22,147 nucleotides of DNA from CAZEAN01 sp964510225 (GCA_964510225.1 CAZEAN010000093.1:1-22147), one strand, 5' to 3'. Shown: positions 7,978-16,116, counted from the stretch's first letter. Translations and numbers: made by a program. Notes: generated by a model not told the origin, from the sequence alone.

Positions 7978-8391
7978 ATGAAAGGCGTAAACACCTTTGT
8001 ATTGCTATTGGGCCTCGGTGGCTCATCTGAGGGGTTGACCGGGGACGAGCAAGCGACTGGCTGCCCCTGCTTCGGTCCAACGTGTGAATGCCCAGCCTGC
8101 CTCGGTGACTGCCCGGAACCTGTCGGCGCAACCCCCTGCTGTATCGACGGTTCCTGCTGCATTGACACGACCTGCTGCCCGGCCCTGGAAACGGAACGCA
8201 CGGCCGAAAATGTTGATCCTTGCTGCGCCGAGGAAGCCTCGATCGCTGAGACCTCCAGTTGCCTTTGCTGTGATGGTTCTTGCGCTTGCCCACTTTGGCC
8301 CTGTGACTCCAACGCAACCGAAGGCGATCGTGCATGCATTGTCAACACGCCTTGCTGCGTTGCCGAAGCCTCGGAATCTGCAACCGAATAA
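7978..8391 (+). CDS. Exported Cys-rich small protein, unknown function
   Basis: The product has 137 residues from ATG 7978; a TTG at 7969 is also open. A hydrophobic N-terminus (VNTFVLLLGLGG) looks like a signal peptide. The mature part contains 23 Cys, including six CC pairs, arranged as CPC / CEC / PCCIDGSCCIDTTCC / DPCC / SSCLCCDGSCACPLWPC / NTPCC, separated by acidic Ala/Glu/Thr stretches. No family is recognised. The pattern could bind metal (metallothionein-like) or form a disulfide-rich envelope protein. It is not obviously one of the YTV-type cell-wall proteins of Planctomycetes. There is no strong ribosome-binding site; GAGAGGAG at 7938-7945 is too far upstream. Antisense frames here are low-complexity and less convincing. 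Confidence 0.6.
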   Translation: MKGVNTFVLLLGLGGSSEGLTGDEQATGCPCFGPTCECPACLGDCPEPVGATPCCIDGSCCIDTTCCPALETERTAENVDPCCAEEASIAETSSCLCCDGSCACPLWPCDSNATEGDRACIVNTPCCVAEASESATE

Positions 8392-8515
8392 AAACCAGAT
8401 TGACCAGCCCTGCTAACGTCAGAGGCCGGTCATGTTCGTTCCTTGGCCGAGGGACAGATCACCATGGCGCTACTTCTTCTACACAGAGGTGGAATGGCTT
8501 CCTGGGTTGCTCTCT

Positions 8516-8600
8516 TGAGTTGCGATCAACATCATTCGCGTATGTTTGGGCGACGAAGAGCGGTTATAATCATCCTGAGTTGCGACGAGCAATGTTGATC
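8516..8600 (+). promoter_or_regulatory. Candidate promoter/operator before the coiled-coil gene
   Basis: A perfect TATAAT (8565-8570) lies between two copies of TGAGTTGCGA (8516-8525 and 8576-8585), which start exactly 60 bases apart. A perfect 9-base inverted repeat, GATCAACAT (8524-8532) and ATGTTGATC (8592-8600), overlaps or flanks them. No good -35 box is seen at the usual distance, so activator dependence is possible. The gene starts 46 bases downstream. The rest of the 8392-8646 gap shows nothing I recognise. Confidence 0.4.
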
Positions 8601-8646
8601 TGAAATCGACCGCAACGATCCCAAAATCATTAGCGAGACCTCAATC

Positions 8647-10203
8647 ATGATCGCCCGAATTCTGCCACACGCAATCGTCGGAGTTGCGCTTTTAGCGGCC
8701 TTGACCGCACCGCAAAGTAGTTTCTCACAACAAGCCAACCCGTCGGAGGAACAACGGGCCAAGCTCCAAGAACGGATCAAAGAACTCAGCGCGCTCAATA
8801 AAGAGCTTCGTCAGGAACTCGTCGCCGAGAAAAAGCGACGTGCCCAAGTCGAAGAGAAACTTCGTCAAACCAATCAAGAACTCGTCCGAGCACTCGCCGT
8901 TGCTGACGAAGCCGCCAACCAAGCAAGGGTCCAACGGGCTCGCGTTGAAGAAGCACTTCGCGAAGCGGAAGCTCAGCGTGCTCGTGCCGAAGATCAACTC
9001 GGACAGGCCCGCGTGGTTGCAGAAGAGCGATTCGAAATGGCCAAGGAGGCCGTCCAAGATTACTTAATGGATATAGAAGCCCGCTTCGACGACGCGGAAT
9101 CACTCGAAGCTGTTCGCGACAACCTCTTGGATTCGGCTCAAGAATTCTATGGCGAAGTTGTGGCCCAGTTTCGCGACAATGAACTTGAACCTCGGAGGAG
9201 AGTTCAGGAGCGCGCGCGGGAGAACCGACAATTGCAGCAGCGTGAGCGCGAGCGCCGGCAGATGCGGGAAGAGCGTGAGGTCATGGAAAGTCGCGAGCGG
9301 GCGATCCGTGAGCGTGCCGAAGCACTAGAGCGCGAGGTACTTGAGCGCCGAGAAAGCCGCGCTCGGGTCATGATCGAGATCCAGGAGGCTCGGGTGGAAG
9401 CCGCCCGTGCCCAACTCCGACTCGCTGAGAATCGCTTGGAGGCAGCCGTCGAACGGCTCGGTCTGAACGAGGAGCTTACCGAACTCCGAATCGCTCAGGT
9501 CGAACAGAACCCAGAGATCGCTACCCTTGAAGCACAGCTCGAAGCGCTTGTGGCAGTTAACAGTGCCAAGGAAGAGGCACACAACGAAGGCCGCGCACCA
9601 GTCGTTGAACTCTTCGAAGCCCAAGCGAAGCTCGCCGCAACCCAAGAACGGCTCGAATCACTTCGGAGAAATTCCGACATTACGTTGCAACTTATGGGGA
9701 TCGAATCGCGGATCCAGATCAATGAAAGCCGGTTGGCCGTGGCGGAAGCCGAGGCACAACTGAGCGAAGCCCGCGCGGTGATGGTTGAGGCCGAACTTGA
9801 ACTCGATGAGAGTGTTGCGTTGATCGAACGAGGACGTGAACAGCGGGAGGACGAAGAGGAGGACGACGTTGAAGAAGAACACGAGCGTCACCAGCACAGC
9901 GACGATCATGAAGTCATCGACGAAGAAGAAATCGTGATTGATATCGAACTCGATGAAATCGAGACCGACATCAAAATCAACGTCGACACCGTACTTGACA
10001 CTGCTGACTCTGTTTTGAATGTGGTGAAAACAATTCGGAAGGAATTTGGCGAACGTCCTGATGAAAAAGTGACCGACGAAGACGATAGAAACGATGATAT
10101 GAACGACGGCGATTCGTCTGATCCGATCGAACAGGTAGGACAGATCGCGGATGCCGTCGAAGAGGTCGTGGAAGTGATCAAAGCAATCCGTCGATCCAAG
10201 TAA
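8647..10203 (+). CDS. Exported long coiled-coil protein with acidic tail
   Basis: The 518-residue product has an N-terminal signal peptide (IVGVALLAALTAPQSSFSQQA). Residues about 35-135 and 180-395 form long heptad-rich, Ala/Glu/Arg/Gln coiled coils with no enzymatic motif. An Arg/Glu-dense stretch lies at about 175-240. The region from about 398 to 445 turns strongly acidic (REDEEEDDVEEE), contains a His/Asp cluster (HERHQHSDDHE), and continues as an alternating acidic/hydrophobic segment (IVIDIELDEIETDIKINVD). Amphipathic helices end the protein. No family is recognised; a structural, envelope-tethering or metal-buffering role is possible. A 9-bp hairpin follows 39 bases downstream and may end the transcript. 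Confidence 0.8.
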   Translation: MIARILPHAIVGVALLAALTAPQSSFSQQANPSEEQRAKLQERIKELSALNKELRQELVAEKKRRAQVEEKLRQTNQELVRALAVADEAANQARVQRARVEEALREAEAQRARAEDQLGQARVVAEERFEMAKEAVQDYLMDIEARFDDAESLEAVRDNLLDSAQEFYGEVVAQFRDNELEPRRRVQERARENRQLQQRERERRQMREEREVMESRERAIRERAEALEREVLERRESRARVMIEIQEARVEAARAQLRLAENRLEAAVERLGLNEELTELRIAQVEQNPEIATLEAQLEALVAVNSAKEEAHNEGRAPVVELFEAQAKLAATQERLESLRRNSDITLQLMGIESRIQINESRLAVAEAEAQLSEARAVMVEAELELDESVALIERGREQREDEEEDDVEEEHERHQHSDDHEVIDEEEIVIDIELDEIETDIKINVDTVLDTADSVLNVVKTIRKEFGERPDEKVTDEDDRNDDMNDGDSSDPIEQVGQIADAVEEVVEVIKAIRRSK

Positions 10204-10242
10204 TGGCTCACGGTAACCGATCACTGACGTTTCGTGTTGCTG

Positions 10243-10264
10243 GGGATCACGACGCCGTGATCCC
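10243..10264 (+). terminator. Perfect 9-bp hairpin, candidate terminator
   Basis: GGGATCACG and CGTGATCCC pair perfectly around a 4-base loop, followed by CTTTACCATTT, a weak T-rich tract. It lies between the coiled-coil gene and comEC, only 21 bases before the comEC start. It could end the upstream transcript or hinder initiation at comEC. Confidence 0.5.
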
Positions 10265-10285
10265 TTTACCATTTGATCATCTTGT

Positions 10286-12805
10286 GTGACCATTCGCTTG
10301 CAATCAAATCATCTAACCCATGCTGATCGCGTTAAGAGCCCTCCGCGAGCGGCTCCATTGATACCGATTGTGGTGGCAGTGGGGCTCGGTATTGTGTTGG
10401 ATCGCGAGTTTGATCCTTGTAGCACAAGTCACTGGACAGGACTCTCGTTGGTCTCGGCCTTGCTAACGATTCTGCTCTGGAACCGTAAAATCTCCGCAAC
10501 AGTTGCGTTACTCTGTGCCTTAGTAGCCTTCGGGGGTGCATGGCACCACCAAGCCTGGTCGGATCGAGCCCCCCATGATCTCGCAGCACTAAATCTCAAA
10601 GGTCCGACGCTGAACTGGCTCCGTGGTGTTGTCCTTACCACACCAGAACATTTCCCAGGTCTCTATGGATTCGGGGAAGAAGATCAGGGCTACACTCGAT
10701 TTGAGATGGAGGTGGAGCAGAGCAGCGACGGGAGCCAATGGTGGTTTGCTACCGGTCGACTTCAAGTGACCGTCGGTGGTGACAGGACGGATCTCCACGC
10801 CGGTGACCCAATCGAGGCTGCCGGAACGCTCAAGCCGATCGAAGGACCATTGAATCCGGGGACTTCGGACGCTCGGGTCTACCCTCGGAGTCGAGGGATC
10901 GTCTACCGCTTCTCAATCGACGATCCTGAGAGCGTGCTCCGGCATGAAGCGGGAACGCCAAGGCCGATCCTCCGTTGGATTAATCAGATCCGGACCGACG
11001 CCGAAAATCGGATCGATCACCTTTACGATGATCAAGCCGCGCCCCTGATCGCGGCATTGTTACTGGGTCGCCGAGGAAGACTCTCAGAGAGTACCAAGGA
11101 TGCCTTTAGCCGAACAGGGACTGCACACCTACTCGCGATCTCGGGACTTCACCTCGGTGGAATTGCACTTGGTGTTGGCTTGCTAGCCCGATGGATGGGA
11201 TATAGCCCCAAACCGATCGCGGTCTTGATCATTGTCGCCTCGATCGGCTACGCGTCGATGGTCGGTTGGCGCCCCTCGGTCGGCAGATCGACAACAATGA
11301 TCGTCGCTGCTTCATTAGCAGTCCTGGTCGACCGTGAGAAACGAATGATCAATCTCTTAGCGATGGCAGCGTTGGTGACAATGGTGGTCGATCCCACGTC
11401 TCCCTACAATCTGGGTTGGCAACTTTCGATGCTCTCGGTCGGTGCCTTGATCCTCGGCCCTCAGCCAATTGCGCGGCTCCTGAAGAAGTGGACAGAGCCA
11501 ACTCACCCGCTCGATCGACTGGAGCGTCGTCTCCAACCTCCCTGGCAGCGAATGATCCGACGGATTTTCTCCCTTCAGGTATCGCTCTTGATTGCTTCAA
11601 CAGTAGTCTGGGGCGTTTGTCTTCCTCTCTTGATCCACCACTTCGGAGTCATATCGCCGATCGGTGTTCTCCTCAACCTAGCAATGATACCCATGGTGAG
11701 TCTAGTTGTTGCGCTCGGAGGCGTCGTACTTCTGCTCTCCGTAATATCTCCGGCACTGGCAGCACCGTTTGCCAAGGCCTGCGGTTGGTTGATTCAAGGA
11801 ACCGAAGCAATCGCTCTTTGGGGTGCTGAAGTCCCTGGCGGCCATTTCTTCCTTCCTTCTCCACCCGTAGAGCTAATCATCGGATTCTATCTCGCATTGG
11901 CGCTGGGAGTCTGGGCGAGTTACGGGTCCTGGTCTTGGCCGATTAGACGTACTCTTCAGGCTAGTCCAGTGCTAATTGGCATCGTCGGTGCTGTCCTCGT
12001 GTTTCTTCCTCACAAACCTCGGGAACCGGAGGTCCAAATCTATGCCGTCGGGCACGGTTTATCGGTGGGTATCTTCGGTCCCGATGGTACTGCCGCCCTC
12101 TATGACTGTGGGAAGAGCCACGACCCTTCCGTCGGGAGAAGGATTTTAGCTCCCGCATTCTGGTCGCGTGGAATCCGGAGGATCGAGGCCGTCGTGCTCA
12201 GTCATGCGGACTCAGACCATTACAATGGTGTTCTCGATTTACTCGACCGATTTGAGATCGGTTCGATCTATCTGCCGGAAGGGTTCGGAGGTCCAGACAA
12301 TCCGAGTGCTGTTGGACTACTGAATTACGCAAAGAGGCTTGGGATACCTATCAATACTGTTGTCGCCGGAGATCGATTGCCTCTCGTCGCAGAAATTGAA
12401 GCAACCGTGCTCCACCCGCCCGCCGGATGGCTCCCGTCAGCGCCGGATAATGATCGAAGTTTGGTCATCGATCTCGCGAATAAGGATCACCATCTATTGC
12501 TCACTGGCGATCTCGATGGCACCGGGACCGTTGAATTCGCTGGGGGGCCAACCAGAGAGATCGATGCCATGCTCGCACCTCACCACGGTGGTCGTTCTGC
12601 TAATCCCTCGTGGTTTGATGATTGGGCACGTCCTTCAATTGTGGTGGCAAGTCAACAGAGACCACGGGAAGGGACCCTTGATAGTTTTGCAGCCCCCCGT
12701 GCCCGAGGTGCGGCAGTTTACCAAACCTGGCGCGACGGTGCGGTGTTACTCCGGTGGAGCCAGGATGGTTTTCTAGTCCAGACCTGGAAGGAGTCGGCAC
12801 AGTGA
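10286..12805 (+). CDS. comEC: ComEC/Rec2 family DNA-uptake channel
   Basis: The 839-residue inner-membrane protein is the channel that passes single-stranded DNA into the cytoplasm in natural transformation. Residues about 20-85 hold N-terminal helices, followed by the soluble OB-like N-terminal domain to about 240. The Competence domain (about 250-570) carries the typical LLLGRRGRLSESTKDAFSRT and TAHLLAISGLHLGG. The C-terminal metallo-beta-lactamase-like domain starts near 595 (AVGHGLSVGIFGPDG) and keeps HADSDH at 640-645, TGDLDG near 740 and APHHGG near 765, so metal-binding residues are largely present. The start is a GTG without a clear ribosome-binding site; a TTG about 24 codons on is a fallback. 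Full family length, apparently intact. Confidence 0.93.
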   Translation: MTIRLQSNHLTHADRVKSPPRAAPLIPIVVAVGLGIVLDREFDPCSTSHWTGLSLVSALLTILLWNRKISATVALLCALVAFGGAWHHQAWSDRAPHDLAALNLKGPTLNWLRGVVLTTPEHFPGLYGFGEEDQGYTRFEMEVEQSSDGSQWWFATGRLQVTVGGDRTDLHAGDPIEAAGTLKPIEGPLNPGTSDARVYPRSRGIVYRFSIDDPESVLRHEAGTPRPILRWINQIRTDAENRIDHLYDDQAAPLIAALLLGRRGRLSESTKDAFSRTGTAHLLAISGLHLGGIALGVGLLARWMGYSPKPIAVLIIVASIGYASMVGWRPSVGRSTTMIVAASLAVLVDREKRMINLLAMAALVTMVVDPTSPYNLGWQLSMLSVGALILGPQPIARLLKKWTEPTHPLDRLERRLQPPWQRMIRRIFSLQVSLLIASTVVWGVCLPLLIHHFGVISPIGVLLNLAMIPMVSLVVALGGVVLLLSVISPALAAPFAKACGWLIQGTEAIALWGAEVPGGHFFLPSPPVELIIGFYLALALGVWASYGSWSWPIRRTLQASPVLIGIVGAVLVFLPHKPREPEVQIYAVGHGLSVGIFGPDGTAALYDCGKSHDPSVGRRILAPAFWSRGIRRIEAVVLSHADSDHYNGVLDLLDRFEIGSIYLPEGFGGPDNPSAVGLLNYAKRLGIPINTVVAGDRLPLVAEIEATVLHPPAGWLPSAPDNDRSLVIDLANKDHHLLLTGDLDGTGTVEFAGGPTREIDAMLAPHHGGRSANPSWFDDWARPSIVVASQQRPREGTLDSFAAPRARGAAVYQTWRDGAVLLRWSQDGFLVQTWKESAQ

Positions 12806-12837
12806 ATCATCTTGGGCCAATCCTCTCAAGCGTGCTC

Positions 12838-13611
12838 CTACCTGTTCGACCTCCCCATCGCAGTCGCAAGTGCTTCCTTGACCTCTGGGCGGTCAGGCAA
12901 CCGAACGGCAACTGTCTGAAGATCAGCAACAGCATCATCGAAGAGTTGGAGTGCAAGTCTTGCACGTCCCCGATACCACAAGGCCTCGGTGTCATCAGGA
13001 GCAATCTCCACAAGGCGGTTCAACCGGGCAAGTGCAGATTCAGGTTGTCCTCGTTCTAGTTGGATCGCCGCGATCTGCCGGAGTGCGACTGCCGAATTAG
13101 GGTCTTGCTGTAACGCCCGAAAGTAAGATCCAAGCGCTTCATCGACCTGTCCATCGATTTCTAGAACCCGTGCGCGACCGAGGTGAGCCGCCGTATGACC
13201 AGGGTCAATTTCAATGGCCTCATCAACTCGACGCAACGCCCTTAGCAAGCTTCCTTCAATCGTGTCAATTCTGGCCAAGCCCACCAGTGAATCGACTGCT
13301 TCAGGATCATTCGCCAAGGCATGGCCATATGCCGATCTTGCTTCGGCATATCGTTCCAGCCTTTCATAGATTTCACCCATCCGGCTGTAGGCTTCGGCTG
13401 ATTGAGGATCCGCTTCCGCAAGCCGTTGGAGTGCAATCAGGGCGCCGTCATCATCGCCAGCTTCAACCGCATCACGCGCTTGAAGGCTTAAGAGCCGACG
13501 AGTCTCCCAACCATTGGGATCCGTCTCTAGGGTTCGATCAGATTTTGACGCAACACACCCCGCAAGGATCAGGGAAAGGACTGATGTGATTTGGAAAAAC
13601 CAACGCGCCAT
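12838..13611 (-). CDS. TPR-repeat lipoprotein
   Basis: The product has 257 residues from the ATG at 13611, which has GGAG five bases upstream. Starting there gives a clean lipoprotein signal (MARWFFQITSVLSLILAGC), with the lipobox LAGC; 15 extra codons are open upstream. From about residue 40 the protein is a run of about six tetratricopeptide repeats, for example AEAYSRMGEIYERLERYAEA, AAHLGRARVLEIDGQVDEAL and TEALWYRGRARLALQLFDDA. TPR arrays are protein-protein scaffolds, so this is probably an assembly or scaffold factor facing the periplasm. It is convergent with comEC (32-base gap) and divergent from the Gfo/Idh/MocA gene, so its partner is not evident. Confidence 0.9.
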   Translation of the reverse strand: MARWFFQITSVLSLILAGCVASKSDRTLETDPNGWETRRLLSLQARDAVEAGDDDGALIALQRLAEADPQSAEAYSRMGEIYERLERYAEARSAYGHALANDPEAVDSLVGLARIDTIEGSLLRALRRVDEAIEIDPGHTAAHLGRARVLEIDGQVDEALGSYFRALQQDPNSAVALRQIAAIQLERGQPESALARLNRLVEIAPDDTEALWYRGRARLALQLFDDAVADLQTVAVRLPDRPEVKEALATAMGRSNR

Positions 13612-13707
13612 AACCGCTCCACCCAACCGCCGAGATCTTGCGGCCGACGTTATCATGTTCGATCATCGGCGCCATCTGTACTTTTGCTTGAATTGTTCCC
13701 AGTCTTA

Positions 13708-13735
13708 AAGTTCGATCAAGTCCGACCTCGAACTT
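13708..13735. promoter_or_regulatory. 8-bp inverted repeat, possible operator
   Basis: AAGTTCGA (13708-13715) and TCGAACTT (13728-13735) are perfect reverse complements separated by 12 bases. The position between divergent genes would suit an operator or a transcript hairpin. Confidence 0.35.
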
Positions 13736-13890
13736 GATTGACCGCGTCGCACTCATTTTCGTCGTGATCGACTGTACACACTTGCATCGAAAAACTTCCT
13801 GAGCGTTGTGTCGACAGAGCCGCATCTGCCCATCACAGTTCTTTCACTCCTAGGACCCCGTTGCTAAGGTGAATGGTACTCGCCATTGAA

Positions 13891-13917
13891 TCGAGGGAGC
13901 ACTGGGCTCAGCCTCGA
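13891..13917 (+). promoter_or_regulatory. Leader hairpin before the oxidoreductase gene
   Basis: TCGAGG-GAGC pairs with GCTC-(AG)-CCTCGA around a 5-base loop. This gives about 10 base pairs with a 2-base bulge, ending 21 bases before the AAGGAG ribosome-binding site. It may shape the leader mRNA; no known riboswitch is recognised. Confidence 0.3.
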
Positions 13918-13938
13918 CGACATGGAACAGATCGAAAC

Positions 13939-13944
13939 AAGGAG
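13939..13944 (+). promoter_or_regulatory. Ribosome-binding site fixing the oxidoreductase start
   Basis: AAGGAG lies nine bases before ATG 13954. It rules for that start over a TTG at 13873, which would add 27 residues and bury the Tat signal. Confidence 0.7.
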
Positions 13945-13953
13945 TCAACCGCG

Positions 13954-15285
13954 ATGCAATACGGAAACTGGTCGCGACGAGGATTCTTACAAGCATCAAC
14001 CGGAGCGTTGGTTGCTACCGGCTTACCACTTTGGTATGCCAACAAAGTCGTGGCACAGCAAGAAGAGCAGAATGGCAGCGAGCGTAAGTCGTTCGGTCCG
14101 AACGACACGATCACGATGGCGGCGATTGGTGTCGGTGGTCGTGGTCGAGGGATCATGAAGAATGCTGCCCGACAGAAAGGGGTCAAGTTCGTCGCCGTCT
14201 GTGATGTCGACTCGCGACGCGCCGAGGAAGCGGTCAAAGAGCTGAGCGAATTCGGTGATCATGAGATCCAAACCTACAAGGACTTCCGCGAGATTCTCGA
14301 GCGAGGCGATCTTGACGCGGTAACCATTGGAACTCCAGATCACTGGCACACGATTCCGGCCTTGACAGCGATCAAGAAGGGTCTGGATATCTACTGCGAG
14401 AAGCCGCTGACCCTCTGGCTTGATGAAGGCAAGGCACTGGTCGAAGCTTGCCGCGAACACGGTACCGTCTTCCAGACCGGAAGCCAGCAACGCTCTGACG
14501 CCCGGTTCCGGATGGCCTGCGAATTGGTCCGCAATGGTCGGATCGGTAAGGTCAAGGAAGTCGAAGCACGGATCGGCCGTAACCCTCAAGGAGGACCGTT
14601 CAAGATTGCCCAGGTTCCCAAGGAGCTCGATTGGGATTTCTGGCTCGGTCAGACCCCATACGTGGCCTACGTCCCTGAGCGTTGCCACTACGAATTCCGA
14701 TGGTGGAAAGCATACTCTGGTGGCAAGATGACCGACTGGGGTGCACACCACAACGACATCACTCAGTGGGGCTTGGGTTATGATGGCTCGGGACCCGTGA
14801 AGGTCAATGTCGACTACGACGCCTGCAGCGCCTGGCCGGTCTTGCCGTACTGCTACGACATGCCGGAGCGGTTCGTCGTCGAGTGTACCTACGACAACGG
14901 AACAGTCCTGAAGACGATGTCCGACGGTGAGAACGGCATCCTCTTCACCGGTGAAGACGGCCGTTGGATCTTCGTCAACCGTGGCAAGATCGAAGCGAGC
15001 GATCCCAAGCTCCTCGAGGAACCACTGGGGGACGACGCAGAACGCCTCTATGTCTCGAACAACCACATGGGGAACTTCATGGACTGCATGAGGACCCGTG
15101 AACTCCCGATCTGTGACGTCGAAGTCGGTCACCGCTCCGTCTCCGTCTGCCACCTTGAGAACATTGTCTTGAACGTCCGTCGCGAACTGAACTGGGATCC
15201 CTCCATCGAGCAGTTCGTTGACGACGACGAAGCCAACGGGTTGCTCCGTCGCGAGATGCGATCGCCTTGGAGCCTCGACGTTTAA
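13954..15285 (+). CDS. Tat-exported Gfo/Idh/MocA family oxidoreductase
   Basis: The product has 443 residues. The N-terminus has a twin-arginine signal (SRRGFLQ at 7-13, then a hydrophobic stretch to about residue 30 and AQ), so it is exported folded, probably with NAD(P) bound. The Rossmann motif GVGGRGRG lies at 59-66, the acidic end of beta-2 is CDVD near 83-86, and EKPLTL at 149-154 is the family's cofactor/substrate motif. The region MTDWGAHHNDITQWGLG, with its His pair, is typical of the C-terminal substrate domain. The family oxidises or epimerises sugars, inositols and derivatives. Planctomycetota carry many Tat-exported paralogs, so the substrate cannot be told. No sulfatase or glycosidase lies beside it, and it appears to be a single-gene transcript. 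Confidence 0.95.
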   Translation: MQYGNWSRRGFLQASTGALVATGLPLWYANKVVAQQEEQNGSERKSFGPNDTITMAAIGVGGRGRGIMKNAARQKGVKFVAVCDVDSRRAEEAVKELSEFGDHEIQTYKDFREILERGDLDAVTIGTPDHWHTIPALTAIKKGLDIYCEKPLTLWLDEGKALVEACREHGTVFQTGSQQRSDARFRMACELVRNGRIGKVKEVEARIGRNPQGGPFKIAQVPKELDWDFWLGQTPYVAYVPERCHYEFRWWKAYSGGKMTDWGAHHNDITQWGLGYDGSGPVKVNVDYDACSAWPVLPYCYDMPERFVVECTYDNGTVLKTMSDGENGILFTGEDGRWIFVNRGKIEASDPKLLEEPLGDDAERLYVSNNHMGNFMDCMRTRELPICDVEVGHRSVSVCHLENIVLNVRRELNWDPSIEQFVDDDEANGLLRREMRSPWSLDV

Positions 15286-15307
15286 GAGTCTTCCGTTTGT
15301 CCCACAA

Positions 15308-15336
15308 CCGGACGGCGACCGTTGTTCGTCGTCCGG
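15308..15336 (+). terminator. GC-rich hairpin after the oxidoreductase gene
   Basis: CCGGACG-GCGA pairs with TCGT-CGTCCGG around a 7-base loop, giving 11 base pairs with one G-T wobble. It starts 22 bases after the stop codon. There is no T-run, so it is an imperfect intrinsic terminator at best. It could instead be a leader structure for the ATPase gene about 100 bases downstream. Confidence 0.4.
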
Positions 15337-15432
15337 TCCTCCACCCCAATGACAGCACACCTCAGTGCCCTACGGGGTTACTGTACAACGAAGGGCTCGA
15401 CTTCATCCTGCCGATCTGATTCGAGGAATCTC

Positions 15433-16077
15433 ATGATCGAAGTCCAGAACTTGAACATTCAAGCTGGCAAGTTCACACTGACTGGCATCGATTTCGAGGT
15501 TGCCAGTGGCTCCTATGCAATTTTGATGGGTCGTACCGGTTCCGGCAAAACTACACTCCTGGAATCAATCTGTGGACTGAAACCAGTGACAGGAGGATCT
15601 ATCAAACTCAATGGTATTGATGTTACTCACGACAAACCAGCATCGCGTGGGATCGGTTACGTCCCCCAGGATGGAGCCCTCTTCCCAACAATGACCGTCT
15701 ACGAGCAGCTCGCGTTCGCACTCAGATTGCGGCGTTGGCCAACGAAGGCGATCAAAAACCGCGTAAGCGAGTTGTCAGCGTTGCTCGGGATCGGAGACCT
15801 CCAGCAACGGATGCCACAGGGACTCAGCGGCGGTGAACGTCAACGCGTTGCCCTTGGTCGTGCCCTCGCCTGTCATCCCGAAGTGCTCTGCCTCGATGAA
15901 CCACTGAGTGCCCTCGATGAAGAAACTGCAACCAGTCTCTGTGCCTTGTTGAAGACAGTTCAGCGACAAACCGGTGTAACCACACTCCATGTGACGCACC
16001 GTCGGGCCGAAGCCGAACTCCTCGCCGACCAAATTTTCCAGCTCAAGGATGGGAAGGCACACCTAAAACCTCTCTAG
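15433..16077 (+). CDS. ModC-like ABC importer ATPase, short form
   Basis: The 214-residue ATPase has Walker A GRTGSGKT at 33-40, Q-loop Gln79 (GYVPQDGALFPTMTVYEQLAF), signature LSGGERQRVALGRAL at 131-145, Walker B VLCLDEPLSALD at 151-162 and His189. The LFPxxTVxEQLAFxL and LDEPLSALD wording matches the ModC/WtpC/CysA importer class. It lacks the C-terminal TOBE/MOP regulatory domain that brings ModC to about 350 residues. The start is ATG 15433 with GAGG upstream; the frame is open further back, but that sequence is unconvincing. No permease lies adjacent. The partner may be the ModB-type permease at 5755-6666. It is followed 39 bases on by the MoaD-like gene. Confidence 0.9.
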   Translation: MIEVQNLNIQAGKFTLTGIDFEVASGSYAILMGRTGSGKTTLLESICGLKPVTGGSIKLNGIDVTHDKPASRGIGYVPQDGALFPTMTVYEQLAFALRLRRWPTKAIKNRVSELSALLGIGDLQQRMPQGLSGGERQRVALGRALACHPEVLCLDEPLSALDEETATSLCALLKTVQRQTGVTTLHVTHRRAEAELLADQIFQLKDGKAHLKPL

Positions 16078-16116
16078 ATAAATCTGACATTTCATTGAAA
16101 TAAGAGGAACCATTTT

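Larger units (their letters stand above)
13612..13953. other. Divergent intergenic region with two inverted repeats
   Basis: This 342-base region lies between the TPR lipoprotein gene (minus) and the oxidoreductase gene (plus). It should hold promoters for both, but no convincing -35/-10 pair is visible. It contains an 8-bp inverted repeat at 13708-13735, a bulged hairpin at 13891-13917 and the strong ribosome-binding site at 13939-13944. No small gene is supported. Confidence 0.5.

Noticed and set aside
7932..8348. Minus-strand frame opposite the Cys-rich gene
   Set aside because: It is Gln/Ser-rich low complexity with no signal or domain; the plus frame has a signal-like start and a patterned Cys layout.
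9658..10293. Minus-strand open frame (211 codons) rich in Phe/Asp/Val
   Set aside because: It is the reverse image of the acidic Glu/Asp-rich tail of the coiled-coil gene; there is no ribosome-binding site or known motif.
14023..15360. Long minus-strand open frame (445 codons) opposite the oxidoreductase
   Set aside because: It lies antisense to a clear Gfo/Idh/MocA gene, has no recognisable domain, and is explained by the codon bias of the real gene.
15286..15432. Moco riboswitch before the ModC-like operon
   Set aside because: Only one simple stem-loop is present; the multi-helix pattern expected for that riboswitch is not visible.
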